A DNA stretch of 17,796 nucleotides from Patescibacteria group bacterium (GTDB taxonomy: Bacteria; Patescibacteria; UBA1384; JAMDBS01), in NCBI GenBank assembly GCA_023487325.1, contig JAMDBS010000139.1, forward strand, positions 1 to 17,796, written 5' to 3'. Of the stretch, positions 1 through 7,872 are shown piece by piece. The notes beneath the pieces are model-generated. The model saw only the letters and a program-made list of their open reading frames with translations. It was not told the DNA's origin and did not search any database. The translations under genes and the position numbers were made by a program. Numbering within the stretch: the first letter of the stretch is position 1; each line of letters begins with the position of its first letter.

Positions 1-60
1 TTACAAAAAAAAGCTAAAATAATCAAACTTTAATACATCGAATCTTCACCACCGACTCCT

Positions 61-79
61 TTCACCTCGGGGGTGTGAA
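61..79 (+). promoter_or_regulatory. Imperfect hairpin in the leader of the DciA-like gene
   Basis: TTCAC at 61-65 can pair with GTGAA at 75-79 around a G-rich loop, 11 bases before the ATG at 91. It is short and imperfect. It would sit close to the ribosome-binding region, so it could modulate initiation, but it could also be chance. The rest of bases 1-60 shows no gene or convincing promoter. Confidence 0.2.
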
Positions 80-90
80 TAGAAGTTACA

Positions 91-366
91 ATGGAAAATA
101 TTAATAAAATTATCCATCGTGTTGCTAATAGCCGCAACTTAAATAAAGTCTGTGATTCTTCTTATGTTTGTTTTGTTTTTAATGAATTATTTAAAAAACA
201 GTATAAAGCGGTTGCTTATAAATCTGGTGATATTTATCTTGAATCTTCTGATTCTTTAGAATCTCAAGAAATTTATTTTAAACAACGCCAGATACTAGAA
301 AAATTAAACCAAAAACTTGGCAAAAAATTAGTCAATAGAATTAAATTTAGAATAAAAGCTAACTAA
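91..366 (+). CDS. DciA/DUF721-like small protein
   Basis: A 91-residue protein resembling the DUF721/DciA family, whose better-studied members help load the replicative helicase. Residues 17-90 show the family pattern: a short helix, a hydrophobic strand (VAYKSGDIYLES, about 41-52), then a helix rich in Q, L and K (QRQILEKLNQKLG, 65-77) and a final basic strand (VNRIKFRIK). It lacks the longer N-terminal extension of many homologues, so it is a minimal version, as often seen in CPR genomes. ATG start; the upstream sequence has only a weak purine stretch (GAAG) and no good Shine-Dalgarno. The 3' end overlaps the convergent pilin gene by 8 bp, with no terminator between them. Family assignment is by pattern only; a role in helicase loading is inference. 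Confidence 0.7.
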   Translation: MENINKIIHRVANSRNLNKVCDSSYVCFVFNELFKKQYKAVAYKSGDIYLESSDSLESQEIYFKQRQILEKLNQKLGKKLVNRIKFRIKAN

Positions 367-757
367 TTCCCAATGATCTCAAAATTAATGAAGCTAAAAT
401 TAATAATAAAAGGCCGGAAAGCGCGCCAATAATTATTTCTTTGGCAGAATTTATGTTATCAGGATTACCCATCGAAGTTACATATAAATAGCCAGCATAA
501 ATTAACATAATAATTGCCAGTGAACCAGCGATACCAATTGACCAAACATATAGTTTTTCTGAATATTCTTTTAAATTTTTACCAAAAAATTCTCCGCTAC
601 CGCCTTGACTGGAAGTAATGGCTGACTGAGTAGGAACAACTACAGAACCGCTGGTTAATGGATTATTATCAGCCGCCTTTATCAATGAAGGCAATATTAA
701 AAATAATAGTGCTAATAAGCTTATAATAATTTTAAATTTTAAATTTTTAATTTTCAT
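359..757 (-). CDS. VirB2/TrbC-like pilin subunit
   Basis: A 132-residue protein with the architecture of the VirB2/TrbC family, the subunit of type IV secretion pili. Residues 1-28 form a signal peptide with a basic N-terminus, hydrophobic core and a cleavage-like site (LIKA/ADNN). A Ser/Gly/Thr-rich stretch follows (30-58). Then come two membrane helices (about 71-95 and 106-128) joined by a short polar loop with GNPDNINSAK, the usual hairpin of these pilins and of CPR proteins annotated as pilin or TrbC/VirB2. It is the last gene of the minus-strand cluster, separated from the 1989-residue gene by 60 bp holding a heptanucleotide array. No Shine-Dalgarno is visible. Its stop (TAG) lies inside the convergent DciA-like gene. 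Confidence 0.75.
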   Translation of the reverse strand: MKIKNLKFKIIISLLALLFLILPSLIKAADNNPLTSGSVVVPTQSAITSSQGGSGEFFGKNLKEYSEKLYVWSIGIAGSLAIIMLIYAGYLYVTSMGNPDNINSAKEIIIGALSGLLLLILASLILRSLGIS

Positions 758-783
758 TGAATTTACAATTTTTAATTTTTAAA

Positions 784-817
784 CTAGCGTCTAACGTCTA
801 GTCGTCTAGTGTCTATC
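784..817 (-). repeat. Heptanucleotide array A (TAGACGN family)
   Basis: Read on the minus strand, the segment contains TAGACAC, TAGACGAC, TAGACGT, TAGACGC, TAG: four units of 7 (one of 8) bases. It starts directly after the TAA stop (818-820) of the 1989-residue gene. It shares the flank TTTAAACTAGC (plus strand) with array C. Confidence 0.8.
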
Positions 818-3800
818 TTAATAACTAAAATGCACACGGTCAAATAAATTTGGATTCCAGCCCATACCTTTACGTGCTGTTTCCAATAATTTATCCGCTG
901 ATCCAGCCGTACCATCGCCATACATTTTATCACGCAAGGTATTCCAATATTTAACCGATTCTACTTGATAAGTTTGAATTTGGGTGGGCAATAAAATTAA
1001 GTTATTTGGATTCTTTGTCGCATCGAGATTTAATAGATTACCTAATAAAACCTTAATTTTGTAATCAACCGCTGGTTTTACCCCGGCGCTAAAAGCATCA
1101 TTAGTTTCGCCATGAAATGTTTCGGGCACTTGCCCTTCTTTTAATAAATCAACTTGTTGAGATGGAATAATGTCATATTGTTGTTCTAGAGTTTGAAGTT
1201 TTTGGTAAGCATTTTGGTCGATAATCTTATTGTCTGCTATGGCTTTTAAGTATTGTTCATCTACACCAATTAAATGCTGGCCGCTAGCTAGTTGTAAATT
1301 ATCGCAATCTGTTTGCTCGCGTCCGTCAGGCCGACAACTGTTTTTATCACCGCATGTGCAGCCACTTAACTCTTTTTCATAATATGGGTAATATCCGCCG
1401 GCAGTGTATAAAATACTCGATGTAATAGTGGTTTCCGGTTTTCCCATTAAAGCATCGGTTATAATTGTACCGATAATCTGGCCAATAACTTGGCCCAACA
1501 CAGCGCCCAAAGGTCCACCAATTAGCGTACCAATTAATCTTCCTGCTGTTGAGCCTGCTAAAGCGCCGGCAACCATGCAGGCGGCTTGCTGAGGGTTAAT
1601 TGAGCCGGTAATAAGTCCGATTCCGATCGCTATGCCCATGCCGATGGCCGAAAAATTTGTTTTAGGGACAAGTTTGGTAAGGGCAGTGGCAAAGCTGGTA
1701 TGAGCAATCATTGAATAAGCAGCAGCGCTTACCAGGGTCGACGTGGTACCAGGTGGCAAGCCAAGTTTTCCGTCAATTTCCGAAAATGTTTTCGCTAAAG
1801 CAATATTGGCAGCCAAAATGCATAAATCAGTGGTTTTATTATCCAAACCATTTTTTGCTTTGGCGATAACGCCGTTTTTATATGCTTCGCTGCCAAAAGT
1901 AGTATTTTGCATTTTCTGGTATAGTTTTAGGGATTTTTGGTACTCGGTATAACCTGCATATATTGAATGAGCTGTGCCGGAAGGCAATTTTAAAGTCGTA
2001 TCAAACATTCCCGAAAGCTGGCTATTAACTAAATCGCTTGATAGCTGGGCGCCGCTAGGATTTTGCATATATTCAAGCATGGCTTTTCCTAAACCAGAAC
2101 CCACCGCGCAAGTGCCGCTTGAGCAAGTGATTTTATTAAACATTTGATCTAGTTTTGTGCCAGCAATACCAGTTACATTGCTCTGTATATTGTAATTAGG
2201 ATCAGACAAAAATCCCTGTAAAATTGTTTTTGCTGCTGGATCAAGGTCGTCTAAATTATCTACCGCGCGGCCTAAAAATCCGCGAAAATACTGTGTTTTA
2301 ACCGCTGTGTCGCCTTCTAGCATGGTGCGCGAAAAACCAGGACCGAGCTTAGTCATCCACTTATCCTTGGTGCCTAATTTATATATTGCTAAATCCATGG
2401 AAGCATAGCGAACGCCTTTTTGCGCTAACTTAGTATCTTCAGTCCTTTTTTGCTTATAGATATCGTCAATAATTGCTTGGCGATCCTCGGCGCTGAATTT
2501 AAAGCCAGGGCTAAATTGGGCTTGTTCGGCTTCATATTTATCTAAATCCTGGTTGATCTGTCGGTATTCACTGGTAGAAACAGGATATTTAAGTAATGGA
2601 TCTAAGTAAGCCTTGCGAATAGTTTCATAACTTATATCGTCTTGGGCGTTAATATCCTCGGGTTTCATATTGGAGTTCTTTTTTAAATCGTCATAAGCCG
2701 ATTTTAACCCGGCCGCTGACCATGAGCGGAGCGCGTTAGAAAGTTCGCCATCATAAAACTTTAAATTATCATTAATTTTTTGGCCGACATCTTTTAAATC
2801 AAAAGTCGGAATTTTAGTTGCTTTTTGAATTTGATTAATAATTAAGCCACTATTATCATTTTGGAATTTAGCTAAAGGTTTTTGATTGTTGGGCAGAAGA
2901 TTTACATCAATAAAATCCTTTAAAGGATGCAACAAATCAACTGGGATATTGCCTTTATAGGTTTGGCCAAAAGCGCTAATTTCTCCGTTAATCGCTACCT
3001 GCCCGACCCCATATTTATATAAAACGCTAAAAATATTATCTTCACTAGGAATAATAATGTTCAAATTAAAAGGTTCCATGCCAACTTGGTTACTAATACC
3101 GCTCAGCAAATCCCGAATGATTCCCGTAGTTTTATTATCGCCAGTTTTAATTAAACTGGATAATACCGACATTCCGCGCGTTAAAATCATTTTCGGCGCG
3201 TTTTTAGGATCTTTAATAATACTATAAAAATCACCTTTGCCGATAGTAGCTTGGCCGTCGCCTAAATTAAATTTAATATCGATATTGGCATTAGTCATAT
3301 TAGTTAAAATACTAAAGGCGTCGGCCGTGCGTCCGTCTTTGAAGGCATTGCTTAAATCTACCAGCGTTCCTTCGCCGACAGCAAAATCGGCAATTAATCC
3401 TAGATAATCATTTAATTTAGATGTTCCATCAGGATTAGTTTCCGCCAATTTGTGCCCGATTATTTCTTTGGTGCCTTGAGCTATGTCTTTTGGGCTGGCA
3501 TTGCCGTCTAAAATATTTTGCAGGCTTTGAAAACTTAAGCCAATATCAGCATTTGCCAGAGTCTGTTTAATAGGAGCATTAAGTTGGGGATTATTCCATA
3601 GCGCTGAGTGAGGGTCTTTAAGCTGATTAACTAAATCATTTATTCTTTCTTCATATCTTTGGGGGTTAGTGTCTTTGTCAATTAAAATATCAGCGGAAAT
3701 TTGCACGCCAAAAGCTAATAGCGCTCTTTCTTTTCCGTTTCTGGCAATTAATTCATCGACGGAATTTAAACTTAAACTTCCGCGCGCCAAGCCAAGCTGG

Positions 3801-6787
3801 CTTTCCGCGTAAGAACGTCCCAAATTTTCTATTTTATCGCCGTCGCTTTGACCTTTTTGAATATCCGGCGTTCCTAAGCCCAAATAGCCATAAAGCCGAC
3901 ACATCGCGCCGTCTTTGATTAAATTATCAATTTGAAAATTACTATCTTGGAAATATTCGGCCAGGCCCAAGCCAGCGGGAAACTGCATGGCTTGATTAAC
4001 AACAGGCGAACCAATTTTTATTAGGGTATTAGTGCTATTGCCGGCAAAAAAATTAGCCATATCATCGCCGCTTAAGCGGTAACCGCTTAAAGTATTGTAG
4101 TTTGTCGAACTTAGCCCATTATTTATTTGTTCGGCGAGCTTGTTTAATACGCCGGTACTTAACTTGTTTCTAATAGCATTAGCGGAGTTAGCCGGGTCTT
4201 TTTTTGCTGTCTTGGCAATATCAATTAGATCATTTGTATTATCGATACCTAAAATTCCCGCCCAGGTTTCCGCGCCAGTATTAGTTAAAAGATCATCGAT
4301 CGAGCCTTTGTTGTTTTGCAGGGCGTTAAGCAAATTTTGATTAAAATCTATCCCGACATTTATTGGGTTAGAGAAAGTTAAATTGTCGGCTTCTAGCTTC
4401 GCGATATTGATCAATTCTCGCCCTTCGATAATTTCGTTAACGTTTAGGCGCATTTCTTCAATTTTTTCTTTGGCCGATGACGATCTGCTTTCCAACGCAA
4501 GCATTTCGATTTGAATTTCCGACATTTTTTGCCGCGCGTACGCTTCGGGATCATACTGCATTTCTTTAGCTAATGTTTCCTGACTAGTTTGCTCGTGGTC
4601 TTTAATTTGCTGAACGATATTCTGAATTTTGGTAGATTTTAATGATTTAGCTAAAGAGTTAATATTATCTAATCTGGGTATGTAAAAAATATTCCAACTA
4701 GTATCGGGGGTATTTTTTGGTACAGTAATATTTTCGGCGAAATTGTTATAGCCAATTCGGTAAAATATCTCGTTTCTTAGCGAGGGATCGTTTTTGATAA
4801 AGATAGTTTCTAAATCTGCGGTTCTTAATCCGATTTTTGCTGCCATAGTTTCAAGGTCAAAAGCAGGATAATTAGCGCCGTCTTTAATTATGCGCGGTAC
4901 CTGACCGGTAGAAAGCCATTGTTTGAAATATTCTCTATTGCCCGAAGCTTCGGCTAAAGGCTGGCCATAAGCATCGGTTGAAGTTTTTTCGGTGCCAATG
5001 GACCGGGCGAGAGTTTCCGCGCCAATATCTTTAAAAACACTGTCTTGGCCTAATAATAATTTGCCGGTTAAGGTGTTGTTAAAATAATTTTTCAGCTCAT
5101 TGTTAGTTTTTAGATTTTCTTGACTTAAAAATTTATCATTACCCACACCAATTGGATACTGAGGCTGAGTTTCCTCGATACCTAAAGCTGCACCTAGCAT
5201 TCGAGGCGAATAAGCATCGGCAAGGTTGTTTAAAATATTTTCGCCAATTTGTTGTTTGTAACCAGTAACTGTGAGAGAACCATTAATTAATTTTTGCGTT
5301 TCACCTACTGAGATCATTAGGCGGTTGTCGGTCAAAGTAGGATTTTGGCTAAATTCTTCCCATTTAACGTTAAGGTTCTTTTTTAGGGTATTTAAGTCGT
5401 TACTGACAAAAGTTCCTGGTTTTAAAGAAAATGTTTTTTCTATTAAACCTTGGCCAATTTTTTGCTTGAAGTCATCGGGGCCGGAAACATTAATCAATAC
5501 ATTGCTGCCAATTTTTAGTTCCTGTTCTATTTTGCGGCGGCCGATTTGGGAAAGCAGCTCATAGGAGTTATTGCCTATCAAGCTGTTACTGGGAAGTTCT
5601 AGCGATTCGGTTATTTTTTCCCGTCCTAAGTTGGTAAACATTTGTTTGGGAGTCAAACCAGTAAGCCCGGCAATTGGCAAAGCTCCATTAGTGGCTTCGT
5701 TTATTTTATTAGCGCCTAGTTTTAGAAGATTATCAGAGAAATCAAAACCTGGCGTATAATTACTGGGCAAGCCGAGTGTTTCGATAAATTGCGGCAGAGC
5801 TACAGAAAATGGTAAATTAGCCAAATTTTTCGAATCGACTTGTAAATTGCCAATATCTATACCCTGATCGGCCAGCCAATTTTGTAGTCCGCTGGAAATA
5901 AATTGCAGAGGCATTTCAAATAAGCCATTCATTGATTTACTGTTTAAATTTCCTCCTTGGGCACCGTTTGGTCCTCCGCCCTGCCAGGAGATATCAACGG
6001 GAATTTTCGGTAATTTTTCATAATAATCTTGAGTTTTTTCTGAACTGCCAAAAACACCACTTTGTCTTGTAGTTACCTTAGTCCAGCGCGAACCGCGCAG
6101 ATAATCGATCTGGGTGATATCGGCCGCCTGTCCACTATTGTGCGGCGAAAAATAATTTTCCGGATCTTCGGTGTTTTGTTCAGTGCTTTTTTCCGCGCCA
6201 TTAGTGGCCTGCTTGTCTGAGCGGAAGCCTTTTACGATCGAAGATACTTTGATATATTCTCGTCCCATGCCGCCGGATTCTTTGGGGGTAACTAATTTGA
6301 TCAAGGCTTGAATAGTTCTTGTATCATAAGTCGGCAATGATTGAAGACCAAATTCTTTAAGTATCGATTGGGGTACTTGTCCGCTCGCTTTATACTCAGC
6401 CATCAAATTTTTATCGGTATTCAACCTAGTGGCAATGTTTTTATAAATCAAGAGCTGTGATAGGTCGTAAGCATCTAGATTGATTTTATTATTTTCTAGT
6501 AAGGCAAATAATCTTATGTCATTAATATCGCCGTTTATGGAATTGATTTGGCTGATGAGATTGCCTTTTGCCTCACCAGTTTCTCCAAAGGTGCCTTCTT
6601 CGTTCCAGCTGGCAGGATTATCAAGAACAGAATTAAGATTACTGTTAGCGGTTGTTGCCGTTGGGCTAGTAGTTGCCGCTACCGCTTTTTCTGTTGGCCA
6701 AAGATTAATTACATACAAAAATGGTTGAACAACAAAAGAAGCAATAAATGCTATAATAATAATTTTAGAAAATCTATTTTTTATCAT
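818..6787 (-). CDS. Giant secreted/envelope protein, M15-like motif and repeats
   Basis: A 1989-residue protein, one third of the window, with no family recognised over its full length. Residues 1-38 are a signal peptide or membrane anchor (MIKNRFSKIIIIAFIASFVV, then an Ala-rich site). Residues 179-224 resemble the core of M15 D,D-peptidases: VSSIVKGFRSDKQ, then SPHNSGQAADI matching SxHxxGxAxD (H216, D223). Residues 353-470 hold degenerate repeats of about 28 residues. Residues 728-800 look like a coiled coil. GQVP recurs at about 136, 628 and 1885. Residues 1654-1780 are hydrophobic with a glycine zipper (LIGTLIGGPLGAVLGQVIGQ). A Cys cluster follows (C1810, C1812, C1818, C1828). ATG start, 15 bp after the upstream gene, weak ribosome site. 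Its place between VirB4-type genes and the pilin suggests an extracellular or membrane-spanning part of the apparatus; it could replace VirB6 or act as a surface adhesin. Function unknown. Confidence 0.85.
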   Translation of the reverse strand: MIKNRFSKIIIIAFIASFVVQPFLYVINLWPTEKAVAATTSPTATTANSNLNSVLDNPASWNEEGTFGETGEAKGNLISQINSINGDINDIRLFALLENNKINLDAYDLSQLLIYKNIATRLNTDKNLMAEYKASGQVPQSILKEFGLQSLPTYDTRTIQALIKLVTPKESGGMGREYIKVSSIVKGFRSDKQATNGAEKSTEQNTEDPENYFSPHNSGQAADITQIDYLRGSRWTKVTTRQSGVFGSSEKTQDYYEKLPKIPVDISWQGGGPNGAQGGNLNSKSMNGLFEMPLQFISSGLQNWLADQGIDIGNLQVDSKNLANLPFSVALPQFIETLGLPSNYTPGFDFSDNLLKLGANKINEATNGALPIAGLTGLTPKQMFTNLGREKITESLELPSNSLIGNNSYELLSQIGRRKIEQELKIGSNVLINVSGPDDFKQKIGQGLIEKTFSLKPGTFVSNDLNTLKKNLNVKWEEFSQNPTLTDNRLMISVGETQKLINGSLTVTGYKQQIGENILNNLADAYSPRMLGAALGIEETQPQYPIGVGNDKFLSQENLKTNNELKNYFNNTLTGKLLLGQDSVFKDIGAETLARSIGTEKTSTDAYGQPLAEASGNREYFKQWLSTGQVPRIIKDGANYPAFDLETMAAKIGLRTADLETIFIKNDPSLRNEIFYRIGYNNFAENITVPKNTPDTSWNIFYIPRLDNINSLAKSLKSTKIQNIVQQIKDHEQTSQETLAKEMQYDPEAYARQKMSEIQIEMLALESRSSSAKEKIEEMRLNVNEIIEGRELINIAKLEADNLTFSNPINVGIDFNQNLLNALQNNKGSIDDLLTNTGAETWAGILGIDNTNDLIDIAKTAKKDPANSANAIRNKLSTGVLNKLAEQINNGLSSTNYNTLSGYRLSGDDMANFFAGNSTNTLIKIGSPVVNQAMQFPAGLGLAEYFQDSNFQIDNLIKDGAMCRLYGYLGLGTPDIQKGQSDGDKIENLGRSYAESQLGLARGSLSLNSVDELIARNGKERALLAFGVQISADILIDKDTNPQRYEERINDLVNQLKDPHSALWNNPQLNAPIKQTLANADIGLSFQSLQNILDGNASPKDIAQGTKEIIGHKLAETNPDGTSKLNDYLGLIADFAVGEGTLVDLSNAFKDGRTADAFSILTNMTNANIDIKFNLGDGQATIGKGDFYSIIKDPKNAPKMILTRGMSVLSSLIKTGDNKTTGIIRDLLSGISNQVGMEPFNLNIIIPSEDNIFSVLYKYGVGQVAINGEISAFGQTYKGNIPVDLLHPLKDFIDVNLLPNNQKPLAKFQNDNSGLIINQIQKATKIPTFDLKDVGQKINDNLKFYDGELSNALRSWSAAGLKSAYDDLKKNSNMKPEDINAQDDISYETIRKAYLDPLLKYPVSTSEYRQINQDLDKYEAEQAQFSPGFKFSAEDRQAIIDDIYKQKRTEDTKLAQKGVRYASMDLAIYKLGTKDKWMTKLGPGFSRTMLEGDTAVKTQYFRGFLGRAVDNLDDLDPAAKTILQGFLSDPNYNIQSNVTGIAGTKLDQMFNKITCSSGTCAVGSGLGKAMLEYMQNPSGAQLSSDLVNSQLSGMFDTTLKLPSGTAHSIYAGYTEYQKSLKLYQKMQNTTFGSEAYKNGVIAKAKNGLDNKTTDLCILAANIALAKTFSEIDGKLGLPPGTTSTLVSAAAYSMIAHTSFATALTKLVPKTNFSAIGMGIAIGIGLITGSINPQQAACMVAGALAGSTAGRLIGTLIGGPLGAVLGQVIGQIIGTIITDALMGKPETTITSSILYTAGGYYPYYEKELSGCTCGDKNSCRPDGREQTDCDNLQLASGQHLIGVDEQYLKAIADNKIIDQNAYQKLQTLEQQYDIIPSQQVDLLKEGQVPETFHGETNDAFSAGVKPAVDYKIKVLLGNLLNLDATKNPNNLILLPTQIQTYQVESVKYWNTLRDKMYGDGTAGSADKLLETARKGMGWNPNLFDRVHFSY
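5378..5731 (-). repeat. Degenerate 28-residue protein repeats in the giant protein
   Basis: Codons 353-470 contain four successive units of 28-33 residues with the pattern (I/L)Gxxx(I)xxxLxLPxxSLxxxxxxxLL. Unit starts are at about 356 (KLGANKINEA), 387 (LGREKITESLELPSNSL), 415 (IGRRKIEQELKIGSNVL) and 444 (IGQGLIEKTFSLKPGTF). Weaker copies appear near residues 514, 588, 838 and 989. Similarity is only at protein level. Confidence 0.55.
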
Positions 6788-6802
6788 AAAATATTATCTA
6801 AA

Positions 6803-7765
6803 TTAGATTTTAATTGCCCAATGTTGGCTGAAAACTGAACGGTCTTTACTATATGGGCTTACTGGCTGAAAATGGATGTAATCACCTCTTTGCGTGGGGG
6901 AATTGTCGGGTAACTGCTTAGCGCTGGCGGCGTTAATTCCGATTTTGTCCCCAACTGCCCAAATAAGTTCAGCGCATTGGCGCGTATATTCCTTTCGAGT
7001 TTTACCGTTTAGAGTCCCAGGGTTAGCTAATGAACCCTGATTGATAAAAGAAATTGCTGCTTCGGCATATTTTTCTGCGGTTGTTGGGTCTTCAAAACGA
7101 AAAACCTCATAATTTAGACCGGTAATTGGATGGCTGGTGCCATCGCCGAAAGCGTTTAACGAAACTCCGGCATCATTAAAATCAACAAAGCCGTGTGTAT
7201 TTTTAAACAATTCATCTTTTATTTGCAGCCAAATCTTATCAATTTCCTGCACTTTAAGTTGCGTTTGTGATTTTGCGCCCTTAAAAGCAATAAGCTCCTG
7301 GAGTTTAGCAATCAATGAGTCAACTTTAGTTTTTGTTTCACCGCTGAGGCTGTTTCGTATACTTTCCAATTCTTTTGATAGACTCTGCGCTTTTTCTAGA
7401 ATAAATTGTTGCCTGGCGCTTTCGCTATTGCTGAGAGCCAACAATTTCATTATGTCTGTCAAATTTTCTACCGGTTTAAGGTTTTCGGTTTCGGTTTTGC
7501 CGCAGTTGCCATTAAGGCATGGCAAACAGGCCGATATAAGAACTGTAATTCCTAAAACACAGCCAATTATTATAACCAACAAGACTCCAGTAATAATTTT
7601 TCTGGCTGTTGGGCTTTTGATAGCTTCTTTGGCGGCTCCCAGCCAATTTCCGGTGGTAGCGCTGGCTATTGCCTTGGCGGCTTGCTTGGTATCCTGCGCT
7701 TTTTCCTGTAAATTTGGGCTCTTTCCCTCTTGTTGCTCGTCTTGTGATTGCTCTTCCTCTTCCAA
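6803..7765 (-). CDS. Membrane protein with possible cysteine-hydrolase C-terminus
   Basis: A 320-residue single-pass protein. The start is TTG at 7763-7765, chosen because AGGGGAGGG lies 4-5 bases upstream and because the next Met (106) would remove the membrane segment. The N-terminus is acidic and cytoplasm-like (Glu/Gln-rich, 1-25). A membrane helix spans about 57-80 and is followed by a Cys motif (C80, C83, C88). A helical, probably coiled-coil region spans 115-185. The C-terminal 60 residues contain QCAELIWAVGDKIGI (C263), RGDYIHF (293-299) and QHWAIKI (314-320), the order Cys / GD-strand / His seen in NlpC/P60 and CHAP hydrolases. The chain ends right after the His strand, so the fold may be incomplete. 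Hydrolase activity is inference; it could be a structural T4SS component. Confidence 0.75.
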   Translation of the reverse strand: MEEEEQSQDEQQEGKSPNLQEKAQDTKQAAKAIASATTGNWLGAAKEAIKSPTARKIITGVLLVIIIGCVLGITVLISACLPCLNGNCGKTETENLKPVENLTDIMKLLALSNSESARQQFILEKAQSLSKELESIRNSLSGETKTKVDSLIAKLQELIAFKGAKSQTQLKVQEIDKIWLQIKDELFKNTHGFVDFNDAGVSLNAFGDGTSHPITGLNYEVFRFEDPTTAEKYAEAAISFINQGSLANPGTLNGKTRKEYTRQCAELIWAVGDKIGINAASAKQLPDNSPTQRGDYIHFQPVSPYSKDRSVFSQHWAIKI

Positions 7766-7780
7766 TTATCCCTCCCCTAA

Positions 7781-7797
7781 TCCCGCCGCTGGCGGGA
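7781..7797 (-). repeat. GC-rich hairpin in the leader of the 320-residue gene
   Basis: A perfect 7-bp stem (TCCCGCC/GGCGGGA) with a 3-base loop, just upstream of the Shine-Dalgarno (about 7770-7778). No U-tract follows, so it is not a classical terminator. It shares the CCCGCC...GGCGGG core with the palindromes near 15781 and 15912. Confidence 0.6.
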
Positions 7798-7804
7798 CGA
7801 GCCG

Positions 7805-7825
7805 TTCTCGGTCAGTGGCCGAGAA
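7805..7825 (-). repeat. Second hairpin in the same leader
   Basis: TTCTCGG (7805-7811) and CCGAGAA (7819-7825) form a perfect 7-bp stem with a 7-base loop, 7 bases from the first hairpin. The pair of stems lies between array B and the TTG start of the 320-residue gene. Confidence 0.55.
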
Positions 7826-7837
7826 ATAGGCCTTATT

Positions 7838-7872
7838 ACTATCGTCTAACGTCTAGCGTCTGCTACGACGTC
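7838..7872 (-). repeat. Heptanucleotide array B
   Basis: Minus-strand units CAGACGC, TAGACGT, TAGACGA, TAG. The array begins at the stop codon of the PEGA gene (TAG at 7863-7865), and the last codons of that gene (ACG TCG TAG) look like part of the same repeat. Confidence 0.75.

Noticed and set aside
818..860. Outer-membrane C-terminal signature (ends in VHFSY)
   Set aside because: An aromatic last residue alone is weak evidence, and the inferred lineage has no typical outer membrane.
1433..1645. VirB6/TrbL polytopic domain in the giant protein
   Set aside because: The hydrophobic region is Gly-rich and lacks the five or more well-spaced helices of VirB6; glycine zipper is the safer description.
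7137..7829. Open frame of 230 codons on the plus strand
   Set aside because: It lies opposite the 320-residue membrane protein, is rich in Ser, Leu and Cys as expected of antisense reading, and has no ribosome site or family.
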